64,000 bases of DNA, from positions 151,005-215,004 of the forward strand of contig NZ_JYON01000005.1 in the NCBI RefSeq assembly GCF_000952155.1, read 5' to 3'. A program made the translations under genes and the position numbers. This DNA is from Aliterella atlantica CENA595. Lineage in GTDB: Bacteria > Cyanobacteriota > Cyanobacteriia > Cyanobacteriales > Chroococcidiopsidaceae. Position 1 is the first letter of the stretch. Every line of letters begins with the position of its first letter. Under the pieces are notes generated by a model that was not told where the DNA came from, did no database searches, and saw nothing but the letters and a program-made list of their open reading frames with translations. Positions 44,701 to 52,428 of this stretch are shown in pieces.

Positions 44701-45063
44701 ATATAGCCAGTAAAGAAAGTGAAATAGTTCTTGGATCAGGTGGAGGGAATCTTTGGCGGCGATATTAGTAGATTCGTGAACGGCAATATTGCCGATTTTG
44801 TGGATGGCGCGAATTTTGGGGAAAAGCCCTGGTTTGAGGTTGTCTTGAAAAGATTGTTCGTGGATTAGGGCAGCGAGGTTGGTATCGTAGGGAAGTTGGA
44901 GATATGGATCGTTGGCATAAAGCCAGTGGACTGCTTGTTCTAGGGTGAAGCGGGTATAGAAGCAGCTAGCGCGAGGGGCGCTAAAGACTAAGCTTTCAGC
45001 GCGGTTTGCGTGTTCAAATAGTTGAAGGTAGTGGGTATGGAGGAAGTCGAAGTTCGATGCCAT
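41707..45063 (-). CDS. hsdR: Type I restriction endonuclease subunit R
   Basis: This 1118-residue motor-nuclease subunit of a type I restriction system has an N-terminal helical DUF4145-like domain (about residues 1-140). The PD-(D/E)xK nuclease has Asp249 (KVDYVLWG), then Glu264-Ala-Lys266 (LIEAKRT). The helicase has Walker A MATGTGKTRTAIALV with Lys382 and motif II IVDEAHRSIY near residue 474. Motif VI is FNQAIGRGTRLCPN near residue 705. A C-terminal helical part would dock to HsdM. hsdM and hsdS lie upstream on the same strand, separated by two small genes. All catalytic motifs look intact. Confidence 0.93.
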   Translation of the reverse strand: MASNFDFLHTHYLQLFEHANRAESLVFSAPRASCFYTRFTLEQAVHWLYANDPYLQLPYDTNLAALIHEQSFQDNLKPGLFPKIRAIHKIGNIAVHESTNIAAKDSLHLIQELFHFLYWLYRYYAPDGKNTPALNFDRQLIPQATSQNISIAQIQTLETQLSQADEMRRIAEERQQQSDRELALLKAQIDNLKQQNSTVPDTHNYNEADTRRYLIDVLLKEAGWNIAQTGWTEYEVQGMPNETGKGKVDYVLWGSDGKPLALIEAKRTTISSTQGKHQAKLYAGCLEQRFNQRPIIFYTNGYEHWIWDDCNYPPRQIQGFLKKDELERLIFRRTHSKQLHLLQVNPKIAGRSYQIEAIRRITETFAHKGRKALLVMATGTGKTRTAIALVDLLMKANWVKRVLFLADRNALLTQALRAFKTHLPNVTPIDLTKDKAFESANVVLSTYPTMLNCINRIDEQRFFSPGHFDLVIVDEAHRSIYQKYSALFTYFDALLVGLTATPRTEVHRDTYRLFNLEPGVPSFAYELDDAVKDGYLVPPKGVDASFKLLRQGVKYAELSPAEQEEYELKFADEDGAIPAQVNAQALNQWLFNIDTVDRALELLMQRGLKVDGGDRLGKTIIFARNHNHAEFIVRRFDANYPQFQGKFAQVIDSHNSYAQNLLDDFSVAAKQPTIAVSVDMLDTGVDVPEVLNLVFFKPIYSRVKFNQAIGRGTRLCPNIYGIGEDKQEFLVFDLCGNFDFFSQQIPAASPQLTETLTTRLVKARLELTQVLPVQLRSTILAELHQHVATMERDNFLVRPHLQKVEEFSRRERWEQLSQEDIESVSTSLAPLPNNLPTEDRLAKEFDLLCLKLQLSIARQSSDFAGLRDRLCNLLSRLEEKQNIPMVKAQLPLIAEVQAESWWSDVTFEAVESLRMQLRTIVKFIDSQQQSIVYTNFVEKPISVKDSSVPTYQTGFSHEQYRKKVTAYILDNQDHITIAKLKRNNPLTPSDLESLENMLFSAAQIESRDRFEQVYGKDISLKLFIRKLVGLDRNATKLAFARYLEGGNFSANQIRFIETIIDYLTQNGVMEPGLLYEAPFTDLHLAGLDGLFNSNDAEQIIAIVRSFNETVGETFKLAQ

Positions 45064-45165
45064 CTAAACGTCTACCAAAGGTTTCTCGTTATAGTATGCC
45101 CAGCAGTTTGAGTATTTTAACTTTAGTAGAATGATTATGTGGCGATCGCTTTGGTTGGCTATATT

Positions 45166-45783
45166 ATGACTCAAGCTTTACCAAATTTAATAGATTTAGA
45201 TGAGTTTTTAGATTGGTATCCAGATGGCTACGGGCGTTTTGAATTGCATGATGGGGTAATTGTTGAGATGCAGCCAACGGGAACTCACGAACAAGTAGGG
45301 GGGTTTTTGGGTTTGAAGTTAGGCGTGCAAATTGACCAGAAAAATCTACCTTGTTTTATACCCAGGCAGTGTATAGTCAAGCCTGTTAATGCGGCGAAGT
45401 CTGGTTATAACCCTGATGTAATTGTGTTGGATTGGGATGCGATCGCAAACGAGCCTTTATGGAATAAGCGATCTACTATTACTCGCGGTGAAACAGTACG
45501 CTTGGTAATTGAGGTTGTCAGTACAAATTGGCAAGATGATTATTTGATCAAGTTGGCGGAATATGAAAAGCTAGGGATTCCTGAATATTGGATTGTTGAC
45601 TATTTGGGGTTAGGAGGTAGGCGATATATTGGCAATCCTAAGCAGCCAACTATTTCTGTATATCAATTGGTTGACGGGGAATATCAGGTTAGTCAGTTTA
45701 CAGGTAATGATGTGGTAGTTTCTGCGGCGTTTCCAGATTTGAATTTGACGGCGGAACAGATTTTTAGAGGCGGAAGAAAGTAG
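45166..45783 (+). CDS. Uma2 family endonuclease-like protein (DUF820)
   Basis: This 205-residue protein has the Uma2/DUF820 fold, a PD-(D/E)xK nuclease-like family hugely expanded in cyanobacteria. Motifs visible are LDWYPDGYGRFELHDGVIVE, the NPDVIVLDWD acidic motif, RLVIEVVSTNWQDDY with the E-x-VS pattern, and KLAEYEKLGIPEYWIVD. The frame is open to a GTG at 45139, but MTQALPNLIDLDEF at 45166 is the usual start. It lies divergent from hsdR. The cellular role of these proteins is not settled. Confidence 0.85.
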   Translation: MTQALPNLIDLDEFLDWYPDGYGRFELHDGVIVEMQPTGTHEQVGGFLGLKLGVQIDQKNLPCFIPRQCIVKPVNAAKSGYNPDVIVLDWDAIANEPLWNKRSTITRGETVRLVIEVVSTNWQDDYLIKLAEYEKLGIPEYWIVDYLGLGGRRYIGNPKQPTISVYQLVDGEYQVSQFTGNDVVVSAAFPDLNLTAEQIFRGGRK

Positions 45784-45926
45784 GGGATTGTCGTGCGAAT
45801 TGTCCGCCTTTATAAAGATGCTGTGTGTAGCCGAGCATATGAATCCCCTCTTCACTCCCCTTAGAAAGGGGAGACTTGGACTGGCACTTTTCAAGTGCTA
45901 CGCGATCGCCTACTAAAATTTGCCTA

Positions 45927-46376
45927 CTACATCTCAAAGTCCCCCTTGAAAGGGGGATTTAGGGGGATCATGCCCTCCAGTTGCAGACAAACGCTATCAA
46001 AATCATGCAGCACCTCGTCATTAGTAAACCGAACTACCCGCAAGCCATAGCCTTCTAAAATCCTTGTCCTTTCAAGATCGTAGGCTTGTGCTTCCTCGGT
46101 AAAATGATAAGCGCCATCAACTTCGATCGCCAACTTCAAGCTAGCACAGTAAAAATCAACAATAAAGCGATCGATAGGTCTTTGTCGTAATACTCGCGGT
46201 TTAAAAGTTCGCAGATATAGCCACATTTTCTTTTCAGCAGCAGTTGGATTTTTGCGAAAAGATTTTGCTCTTTCTACCGAGATAGGGTTGTAAGGTAGGC
46301 AGTATTTTGATGTAACGAATTTTCGAGGGTGTGAAGTTGACATATTTTGCTTCTCTATGGTATTTAAGTCCCCCAC
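45927..46376 (-). CDS. DUF559 (Vsr-like) endonuclease domain protein
   Basis: This protein of up to 149 residues has the Vsr/MutH-like DUF559 domain: RKNPTAAEKKMWLYLR near residue 42, then FIVDFYCASLKLAIEVDGAYH with the catalytic-type Asp and Glu-x-Asp, then RTRILEGYGLRVVRFTNDEV. The start may be Met12 (46343). Its last codons read into a CCCCCTTGAAAGGGGG repeat. It sits between hsdS and hsdR on the same strand and may be a passenger or a partner of the restriction locus. Confidence 0.8.
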   Translation of the reverse strand: MGDLNTIEKQNMSTSHPRKFVTSKYCLPYNPISVERAKSFRKNPTAAEKKMWLYLRTFKPRVLRQRPIDRFIVDFYCASLKLAIEVDGAYHFTEEAQAYDLERTRILEGYGLRVVRFTNDEVLHDFDSVCLQLEGMIPLNPPFKGDFEM

Positions 46377-46443
46377 ATCTCCTCAAATAAGGGGACGTTT
46401 AGCCACAGTGCATCGCATTTCTGTCAGGCGCGGGGTTCTTAGT

Positions 46444-47619
46444 TTATAGTTCCCCTCGGAAGGCTCTTTGAAGCAGGGAGTTAAAAAGATTGTTTGTTTG
46501 GGTGAATGACTCAATTAATTTACTTTGCTGCTTTGCAATTTTAAATTTTCGTTCTAGCCATTCCTGCTGTACCTCAATGCTTGGAATTGGTAATTTTACT
46601 TTGCGAATTTCAACAAGGTGAAGATTAGATACCGTTCCTGTTTTTGTATGGCTAAGTGCTTGGCGCAATGCGAACGGTGTTTTGAGAAAAGATTCAAGAT
46701 ATTCTCCTAAAAGAACGTTAGGTTTAGGACGTAACAAAGCCAAACTTACAAAAATACTAAATTCTTCATCCCAATCAATTAGTTTAGGAATTCCGATAGT
46801 TCCATTTTTTGAATACAGGACATCACCTTTGCGTGGATGGCAACGCTTTATTAACTCTTTGTGTTCATTTAAGGGAATATACTTTGTGTTTTTCCAGTCA
46901 ATACTTTTTGTTTGAATATCAGTAACCCTAAGAAAAGGTACACCTTGATCTACATATGTTGGGGTAAAATGCGCTCCATCAGTAATTAATTCACATACCT
47001 CAGCGAATGTCTTTACTGGATAACTACTATGATCGGGGATGCCAAACATCTCTATGAAAGCCGACCGCAATAACTCCTCTGTCAGCCGAATCGCCTCCTG
47101 ACGCTTGCGACGAACAGCATCAGCCTTATCAAGAATGGCAGCAATGCGGCGCTGTTCTTCTATGGGAGGAAGGGGTATAGTAGATTCTTTTATAATTGAG
47201 TCAGATACTGCTGGGTAACTTGCTCCTGTACTTCTTCTAACCATGTCTTTAACAAAGTACGAAGTACGCACCCAGTAATACAAATACCGAGAATCAAGTT
47301 TTTGAGGCTTTGTGCGCAGTGTAGTAAAACCAGTTGAGGCAGTTGCACCGTTAAATTGGTTGTCTATGTAAGCAACTGCATTAAGGTTGGGACGTACCGT
47401 AGAGATAAGAATGTCTCCACCTTTAACTATTTGTCTTGCTCGACTAGGTGCTTTATGAGTCCATACCTCGACAGTTTCCTCAATTTGCTTAGTTTCTCTG
47501 TTGATAGAGGAAATATCAATATATGTAAATAACTGGTTAGTTGTACTTTCACAAGGATTCCATTTGCGTACAGAGTTAACAAGTTCACCAATTGGAACTA
47601 AAGGATAAGCTGACTTCAC
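46444..47619 (-). CDS. hsdS: Type I restriction-modification specificity subunit S
   Basis: This 391-residue protein has two target recognition domains. The first (about residues 1-150) starts MKSAYPLVPIGELVNSVRKW and ends with the first conserved helix PLPPIEEQRRIAAILDKADA. The second follows at about residue 205 (FAEVCELITDGAHF) and ends IPSIEVQQEWLERKF. The start codon is GTG overlapping the hsdM stop (GTGA), so translation is coupled. The two halves set a bipartite recognition site that cannot be read from sequence. Confidence 0.92.
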   Translation of the reverse strand: MKSAYPLVPIGELVNSVRKWNPCESTTNQLFTYIDISSINRETKQIEETVEVWTHKAPSRARQIVKGGDILISTVRPNLNAVAYIDNQFNGATASTGFTTLRTKPQKLDSRYLYYWVRTSYFVKDMVRRSTGASYPAVSDSIIKESTIPLPPIEEQRRIAAILDKADAVRRKRQEAIRLTEELLRSAFIEMFGIPDHSSYPVKTFAEVCELITDGAHFTPTYVDQGVPFLRVTDIQTKSIDWKNTKYIPLNEHKELIKRCHPRKGDVLYSKNGTIGIPKLIDWDEEFSIFVSLALLRPKPNVLLGEYLESFLKTPFALRQALSHTKTGTVSNLHLVEIRKVKLPIPSIEVQQEWLERKFKIAKQQSKLIESFTQTNNLFNSLLQRAFRGEL

Positions 47620-49100
47620 CCTAGCAACTCCTCCAACGCATCCAAATCCGCCCGAATCTCATCTTCAAGACTTCGCAATTTCTGCAAAATCACTTTGGGA
47701 GATTCATAACTCACCTCTGCATACTCAGTTTCCTTATAGCGATTAATCGAAAGATCGTAACCATTAGCCGCAATCTCCGCCTTCGGTACAAAAAACGCCT
47801 TCCCAGTTCTCACTCCCCCAGTCGCACCAGCAACTCCTCGCTCCCGCCACTGCTTGAGCAAATCTGGAATATCATTTTCAGCTACAGGTTGTCGCTTATC
47901 ATCCAATGACAAACCATCTGCTGCCATATCATAAAACCAAACATCATCAGTTCCACCTGCGCCAGTCTTCGTAAACATCAAAACCGCCGTAGATACGCCA
48001 GCATAAGGCTTAAACACCCCAGACGGCATCGAAATCACTCCATCTAACTTATGCTGCTCCACCAACATCTCGCGCACCTTCTTATGCGCCGTCGAAGAAC
48101 CAAATAATACCCCATCAGGAACGATCGCTGCTGCCCTTCCCCCAATCTTCAATAAGCGCAAAATCAAAGCAATAAACAGCAACTCAGTCTTTGTAGTCGT
48201 AACAATTTTAGTTAAATCTTTAGCAATAGTAGACTTCTCTAGCGAACCTTTAAACGGCGGATTTGCCAAAATCAGCGTAAAAGATTCCGTCACTCCCGCA
48301 CAATCTTCACACAGCGAATCGCGCGCCTCAATCTGCGGATCTTCAATGCCGTGTAACATCAAATTCATACTACCAATCCGCAGCATCGTGGCATCAAAAT
48401 CAAATCCGTGAAACATCTGGCGGTTAAAATGCTCCCGATTTCCTGGCGCATTCAAAACATAATTGCCCTCGCTATCTTGCAAATCGCGCAGATACTCCGC
48501 CGCCGCCACCAAAAAACCAGCCGTTCCGCAAGCCGGATCGCAAATAATCTCCCTGGGATGGGGAGCCATCAATTCCACCATCATCTTAATAATGTGGCGC
48601 GGCGTGCGAAATTGCCCGTTAGTACCTGCTGTTGTCAGCTTCGAGAGCATATATTCATACAAGTCTCCCTTGGTATCTCGATCCTCCATCGGAATTTGCT
48701 CGATTTGCCCGACTACACTTGCTAGTAGAGCCGGACTTGCAATCAAAAAGACAGCATCCTTCATATGGCGCACATAGGTACTTTCCGCCGCACCCAATCC
48801 CAAGTTCTTGATAAATGGAAAAGCCTCATCGCGCACAATCTTCAGCATCTCTTCCGCGTTGCTCAAGTTCTTAAAATACGACCAGCGACACATCTGTTTA
48901 TCTACAGAGAAAATCGGCTCTTTGACAGCTTCGCCTAATCGCTGCGCCCTGCGTTCTTTGACTAATTCCAAGTCATCCAACCGCTTGATAAATAGTAAAT
49001 AAGATATCTGCTCGATAACTGAAAGCGGGTTGCTAATGCCATTATTCCAAAAAGTAGTCCACAGGCGATCCACCTTCGATCGCATCTCACCTGTAATCAT
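47616..49100 (-). CDS. hsdM: Type I restriction-modification DNA adenine methyltransferase subunit M
   Basis: This 494-residue N6-adenine methyltransferase has an N-terminal helical domain (MITGEMRSKVDRLWTTFWNN). The SAM-binding motif I is DPACGTAGF at residues 188-196, and the catalytic motif IV NPPF lies at residues 280-283. It is complete and first in the minus-strand operon with hsdS. It protects host DNA by methylation and forms the core of the HsdR2M2S complex. Confidence 0.94.
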   Translation of the reverse strand: MITGEMRSKVDRLWTTFWNNGISNPLSVIEQISYLLFIKRLDDLELVKERRAQRLGEAVKEPIFSVDKQMCRWSYFKNLSNAEEMLKIVRDEAFPFIKNLGLGAAESTYVRHMKDAVFLIASPALLASVVGQIEQIPMEDRDTKGDLYEYMLSKLTTAGTNGQFRTPRHIIKMMVELMAPHPREIICDPACGTAGFLVAAAEYLRDLQDSEGNYVLNAPGNREHFNRQMFHGFDFDATMLRIGSMNLMLHGIEDPQIEARDSLCEDCAGVTESFTLILANPPFKGSLEKSTIAKDLTKIVTTTKTELLFIALILRLLKIGGRAAAIVPDGVLFGSSTAHKKVREMLVEQHKLDGVISMPSGVFKPYAGVSTAVLMFTKTGAGGTDDVWFYDMAADGLSLDDKRQPVAENDIPDLLKQWRERGVAGATGGVRTGKAFFVPKAEIAANGYDLSINRYKETEYAEVSYESPKVILQKLRSLEDEIRADLDALEELLG

Positions 49101-49352
49101 GAGCGCAACTCCCCATAGGAGTCACTTCTAGCTCGATTCCAGCCCAAAGTTATATCAATGCTTATTTTTGCCATATCGCCAGCACAACCTGTCTAAAATC
49201 AGATTCTAATTGTGCCACAGCTTTAATTAATAAATAATTTCCTAGTCCGCGCAGGCGGATGAGCCTCTGCAACACGCAGCTTACCGCCGCATAATCTTGC
49301 AAGAAGTGCGATCGCAAATACCCAGCCTATAAGCTGGGTACTAATATCTAAC
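49101..49352. other. Intergenic region with repeat palindrome and hairpin
   Basis: No gene is seen. Bases about 49242-49257 carry GTCCGCGCAGGCGGA, the reverse of the palindrome at 41591. Bases 49319-49340 form a perfect 8-base stem TACCCAGC with its complement and a CTATAA loop, just past the stop codon of the glutathione transferase gene, probably its terminator although the T-run is short. Confidence 0.6.
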
Positions 49353-49985
49353 TTAAGCGCAAACCTTCTTCACGCTAGGAAGTTGACTAACTTCACTCCA
49401 CCATTTCCGCAACTTAGGAGTTTGAGCAGTAGCAGTCTCAAATTCTGGAGTCGCACTAAAATAAACAAAAATCGGAATCAGATGAAAATCAGCCAACGTA
49501 AGCTCGTTACCTAATAAATAAGGTTCGCAAACAGCCAAGGACTCGATCGCTTGCATCGCTGTTTGTGCAGGTGCGATCGCGCCAGCCACCATCTCCTCAT
49601 CTGTCTGACCACCCTGACTAGGTACAAGTACCCGTTGAATGAAAATTGACCTAATTGCTGGCATATACAAATAGCTATCAATAATCGCCATAATCTGACG
49701 CATCCGCGCCTGGTGTAAAGGCTCGGAGGGGATAAATTTATCGCTAGCAAAAACAGTGTTGAGATATGGAGTAATCGCAACCGTTTCGTAAATCGTTTCC
49801 CCATTAATTTCTAAGGTGGGGACTTTACCAAATGGATGCTTGGCTAGGTACTCCGGCGACTTGGTTTCACCACTAAAAATATCAACTGGTTTGAGGTCAT
49901 ATTCTGCACCTGCTTCCTCAAGCAACAACCGCACAGTGCGAACGTAGGTACTTTGAGGAATGCCGTAAACAGTAGGTTTTACCAT
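49353..49985 (-). CDS. Glutathione S-transferase family protein
   Basis: This 210-residue protein has an N-terminal thioredoxin-like domain (MVKPTVYGIPQSTYVRTVRLLLEE), the cis-Pro region GKVPTLEING near residue 53, and YETVAITPYL, the glutathione gamma-glutamyl contact. A helical C-terminal domain includes LTLADFHLIPIF. The frame is open six codons upstream, but the Met at 49985 gives the normal GST start. Substrate unknown. The next gene, divergent, is fghA, which acts on a glutathione thioester, so a shared role in glutathione-dependent detoxification is possible. Confidence 0.85.
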   Translation of the reverse strand: MVKPTVYGIPQSTYVRTVRLLLEEAGAEYDLKPVDIFSGETKSPEYLAKHPFGKVPTLEINGETIYETVAITPYLNTVFASDKFIPSEPLHQARMRQIMAIIDSYLYMPAIRSIFIQRVLVPSQGGQTDEEMVAGAIAPAQTAMQAIESLAVCEPYLLGNELTLADFHLIPIFVYFSATPEFETATAQTPKLRKWWSEVSQLPSVKKVCA

Positions 49986-50120
49986 TATAAGTAGATTAAC
50001 CAAGACAACAGCGAACTAGAATATCTCACATAGTAAAGCTTGCGCCTCAGCCATTAGTGCGATCGCGCCATATATCAGCGTCGTGTAATCTGGGAATTAG
50101 TTGCACTGCCTTATATTTCT

Positions 50121-50969
50121 ATGTCTGCATCCATCAATCTCATCAGTGAATATCGTTGCTTCAAGGGTACAGTTGGCTTTTGCAGCCATCAATCTGCAAC
50201 TTGCAATAGCGAAATGAAGTTTGCTGTTTACCAACCGCCACAAGCAAAGTTGCAACCAGTTCCGGTACTATATTTTCTCTCTGGTTTGACTTGCACAGAA
50301 GAAAATTTCACTACCAAAGCAGGAGCGCAACGTTTCGCAGCAGAGTACGGTTTAATGTTAGTAGCGCCCGATACAAGTCCGCGCAATACTGGAATTGCTG
50401 GAGAAAATGACGATTGGGATTTTGGTAGTGGTGCTAGTTTCTATGTCGATGCGACTGAGGAACCTTGGAATCAGCACTACCAAATGTATAGCTACATCGT
50501 GCAAGAATTACCTGCACTAATTGCCGAGCATTTTCCGGTAAAATCTGACAAGCAAGGTATCTTTGGTCATTCTATGGGCGGTCATGGAGCTTTGGTATGC
50601 GCGTTAAGAAATTCAGAAATCTTTAAATCGGTTTCAGCACTTGCGCCAATTGCTGCACCAATGCGTTGTCCTTGGGGTCAAAAGGCGTTTACTAACTATT
50701 TGGGAACTAACGAAAATACTTGGCGCAATTACGATGCTAGCGAATTAGTAAAAGCAGCTAAGTACAATCGTCCTATACTAATCGACCAAGGTAGTGCAGA
50801 CAAATTTTTAGCAGAACAATTACTACCTGAAATTTTTGAACAAGCGTGTAAAGATGTCAATCAGCCCTTAACTCTGCGTTTTCATGAAGGTTACGACCAC
50901 AGTTATTATTTTATTTCTACCTTTATGGAAGATCATATTCGCCATCATGCGGCTGCATTGTGCGATTGA
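50121..50969 (+). CDS. fghA: S-formylglutathione hydrolase
   Basis: This 282-residue esterase D family hydrolase has the nucleophile elbow GHSMGGHGA with Ser151. LSGLTCTEENF near residue 54 and the C-terminal HEGYDHSYYFI segment with the catalytic His near residue 259 are both present. It hydrolyses S-formylglutathione to formate and glutathione in formaldehyde detoxification. A glutathione-dependent formaldehyde dehydrogenase (frmA/adhC) is not in the window. Confidence 0.93.
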   Translation: MSASINLISEYRCFKGTVGFCSHQSATCNSEMKFAVYQPPQAKLQPVPVLYFLSGLTCTEENFTTKAGAQRFAAEYGLMLVAPDTSPRNTGIAGENDDWDFGSGASFYVDATEEPWNQHYQMYSYIVQELPALIAEHFPVKSDKQGIFGHSMGGHGALVCALRNSEIFKSVSALAPIAAPMRCPWGQKAFTNYLGTNENTWRNYDASELVKAAKYNRPILIDQGSADKFLAEQLLPEIFEQACKDVNQPLTLRFHEGYDHSYYFISTFMEDHIRHHAAALCD

Positions 50970-50978
50970 AATAGATTA

Positions 50979-52319
50979 TTAGGAGGATGTAACGGAGTAC
51001 ATGGCAATTGGTAGCGGTTCTTGCTGAGAGATAGTACGCGATCGCTGAGTCGAAATCAAGCAAACTTGTGTAGTCAATAAAAAACTTGTAAAACTTGCAA
51101 TTACAATCACTGGAACCATCGCCGTATCGGAAAGTACGCTGAGGATGATTGTGGTACTAATGGGCGTTTTGGTAATTGCCACATTTACCGCCGCCATCAT
51201 GCATACCATAGCAATAGTGGGGTGGACTTGAGGAATACCTAAAGCGATCGCCAATCCTACAGCAGCACCAATATAAAACAAGGGAAATATAAAGCCGCCG
51301 CGAAAGCCAGAATGCAGCGTACAACTAACTGCAAGCATTTTTGCCAAAGCGATCGCAACCAACATCACCAGCCCAAAATTAGCACCTGTTTCGACAATAG
51401 TATTAATCTCTTTTTCCCCAAAAAACAAAGTTTGCGGGAATATGCAAGCAATTATCCCAATTGACAAGCCGCCCAAAGTTGCTAGCAAAATTGTTTGATG
51501 CTCGATGTACTTAGCAAGATATCCAATGCTACGAAAGATAACTACAAAAAGCATCGCGACTAATGCCCCTGCAATACCTAATAATGCACCTTGAAGTAAA
51601 TTCCACAGTGTCAAAGGTGGAATAGCAGCAAAGTGATACATTCCCCCAATAGTTAAGCCCGTATTCAAACGAAATACACAAAAACTTAAAATCGCACTCA
51701 ACACCGCCGGAACTAACGCCTCGTAGTATTCTATGCCCCGACGGTGAGGTATTTCTAAGGCAAATAGCGCTCCACCCAAAGGCGCACCAAAAAACGCCCC
51801 CAAAGCTGCACTCATCCCGCAAAAAGTCAGAACGCGAATTGTAGTTGCACTAAGCTGTAATTTTTCCCCTATCCAGCCGCCAATACTGCCATTTACCTGC
51901 ACTAACGGCGCTTCTGGACCTGCACTACCGCCAAACGTAATCGAAATTAGCGAAGCCACAATCATTGCTGGTGTTTGCTTTTGAGATATGCGCCCTGGCT
52001 GATGAACTTTATCAACTACAAAAGCAACTTCACCAGGAAGTCCCATAAAATGCAAAGCCAAACCAACTAAAAAGCCGCCAATAGTAGTTGCAATCCAAAT
52101 ATAATTTCCAGAAGTAAGTTCTAGGGGCAGATAAGGACTCAAAAGTTCTGGAATTGTATGCCAAACAAGATGCAAACTACCTTCTAGAGTGTAGTAGTAA
52201 GCCGTTGCCACAAAGCCACCAGCAATACCAATAATTGCGGCATACAGGATCGTTTGCTGGTAAGTAACGCTGTTAGTAGACGCAGATGCGATCGCGTTTT
52301 CTGAAGTAGTAGAAGACAT
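50979..52319 (-). CDS. ClC family chloride channel or H+/Cl- antiporter
   Basis: This 446-residue ClC membrane protein starts at MSSTTSENAIASAS. Family segments are visible: GGSAGPEAPLVQ near residue 150 (the GREGP position), and GFRGGFIFPLFYIGA near residue 345 (the GxFxP position). At the place of the gating glutamate this protein has Ala (GSAGP), with a Glu two residues later. Classical proton-coupled members have GREGP, so the mechanism may differ. A longer frame to 52367 reads through the palindromic repeats and is not believed. Confidence 0.85.
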   Translation of the reverse strand: MSSTTSENAIASASTNSVTYQQTILYAAIIGIAGGFVATAYYYTLEGSLHLVWHTIPELLSPYLPLELTSGNYIWIATTIGGFLVGLALHFMGLPGEVAFVVDKVHQPGRISQKQTPAMIVASLISITFGGSAGPEAPLVQVNGSIGGWIGEKLQLSATTIRVLTFCGMSAALGAFFGAPLGGALFALEIPHRRGIEYYEALVPAVLSAILSFCVFRLNTGLTIGGMYHFAAIPPLTLWNLLQGALLGIAGALVAMLFVVIFRSIGYLAKYIEHQTILLATLGGLSIGIIACIFPQTLFFGEKEINTIVETGANFGLVMLVAIALAKMLAVSCTLHSGFRGGFIFPLFYIGAAVGLAIALGIPQVHPTIAMVCMMAAVNVAITKTPISTTIILSVLSDTAMVPVIVIASFTSFLLTTQVCLISTQRSRTISQQEPLPIAMYSVTSS

Positions 52320-52341
52320 GAATAGGTATATGTATATGTAG

Positions 52342-52421
52342 AGACGTAGCAGTGCTACGTCTAGCACAATGGTTAAGGTATATGTAGAGACGTAGCAGTG
52401 CTACGTCTAACTGCTACGTCT
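52342..52421. repeat. Tandem palindromic repeats (GACGTAGC family)
   Basis: Two perfect copies of a palindrome with 10-base arms (AGACGTAGCA, one central base, complement) lie at 52342-52362 and 52388-52408. A half copy follows at about 52411-52421. Each full copy is preceded by a GGTATATGTAG-like direct repeat. It is the same family as at 6138-6162. The cluster lies between the convergently spaced ends of clcA and nirA transcription units on the minus strand. Confidence 0.88.
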
Positions 52422-52428
52422 AGCTGTT

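Noticed and set aside
41707..49100. The hsd locus as a broken restriction system
   Set aside because: HsdR, HsdS and HsdM all have full length and intact catalytic motifs; the intervening genes do not interrupt any of them.
52320..52367. Longer N-terminus of the ClC protein
   Set aside because: The additional codons read through the palindromic repeat at 52342-52362 and give a Tyr/Ile-rich peptide unlike the family.
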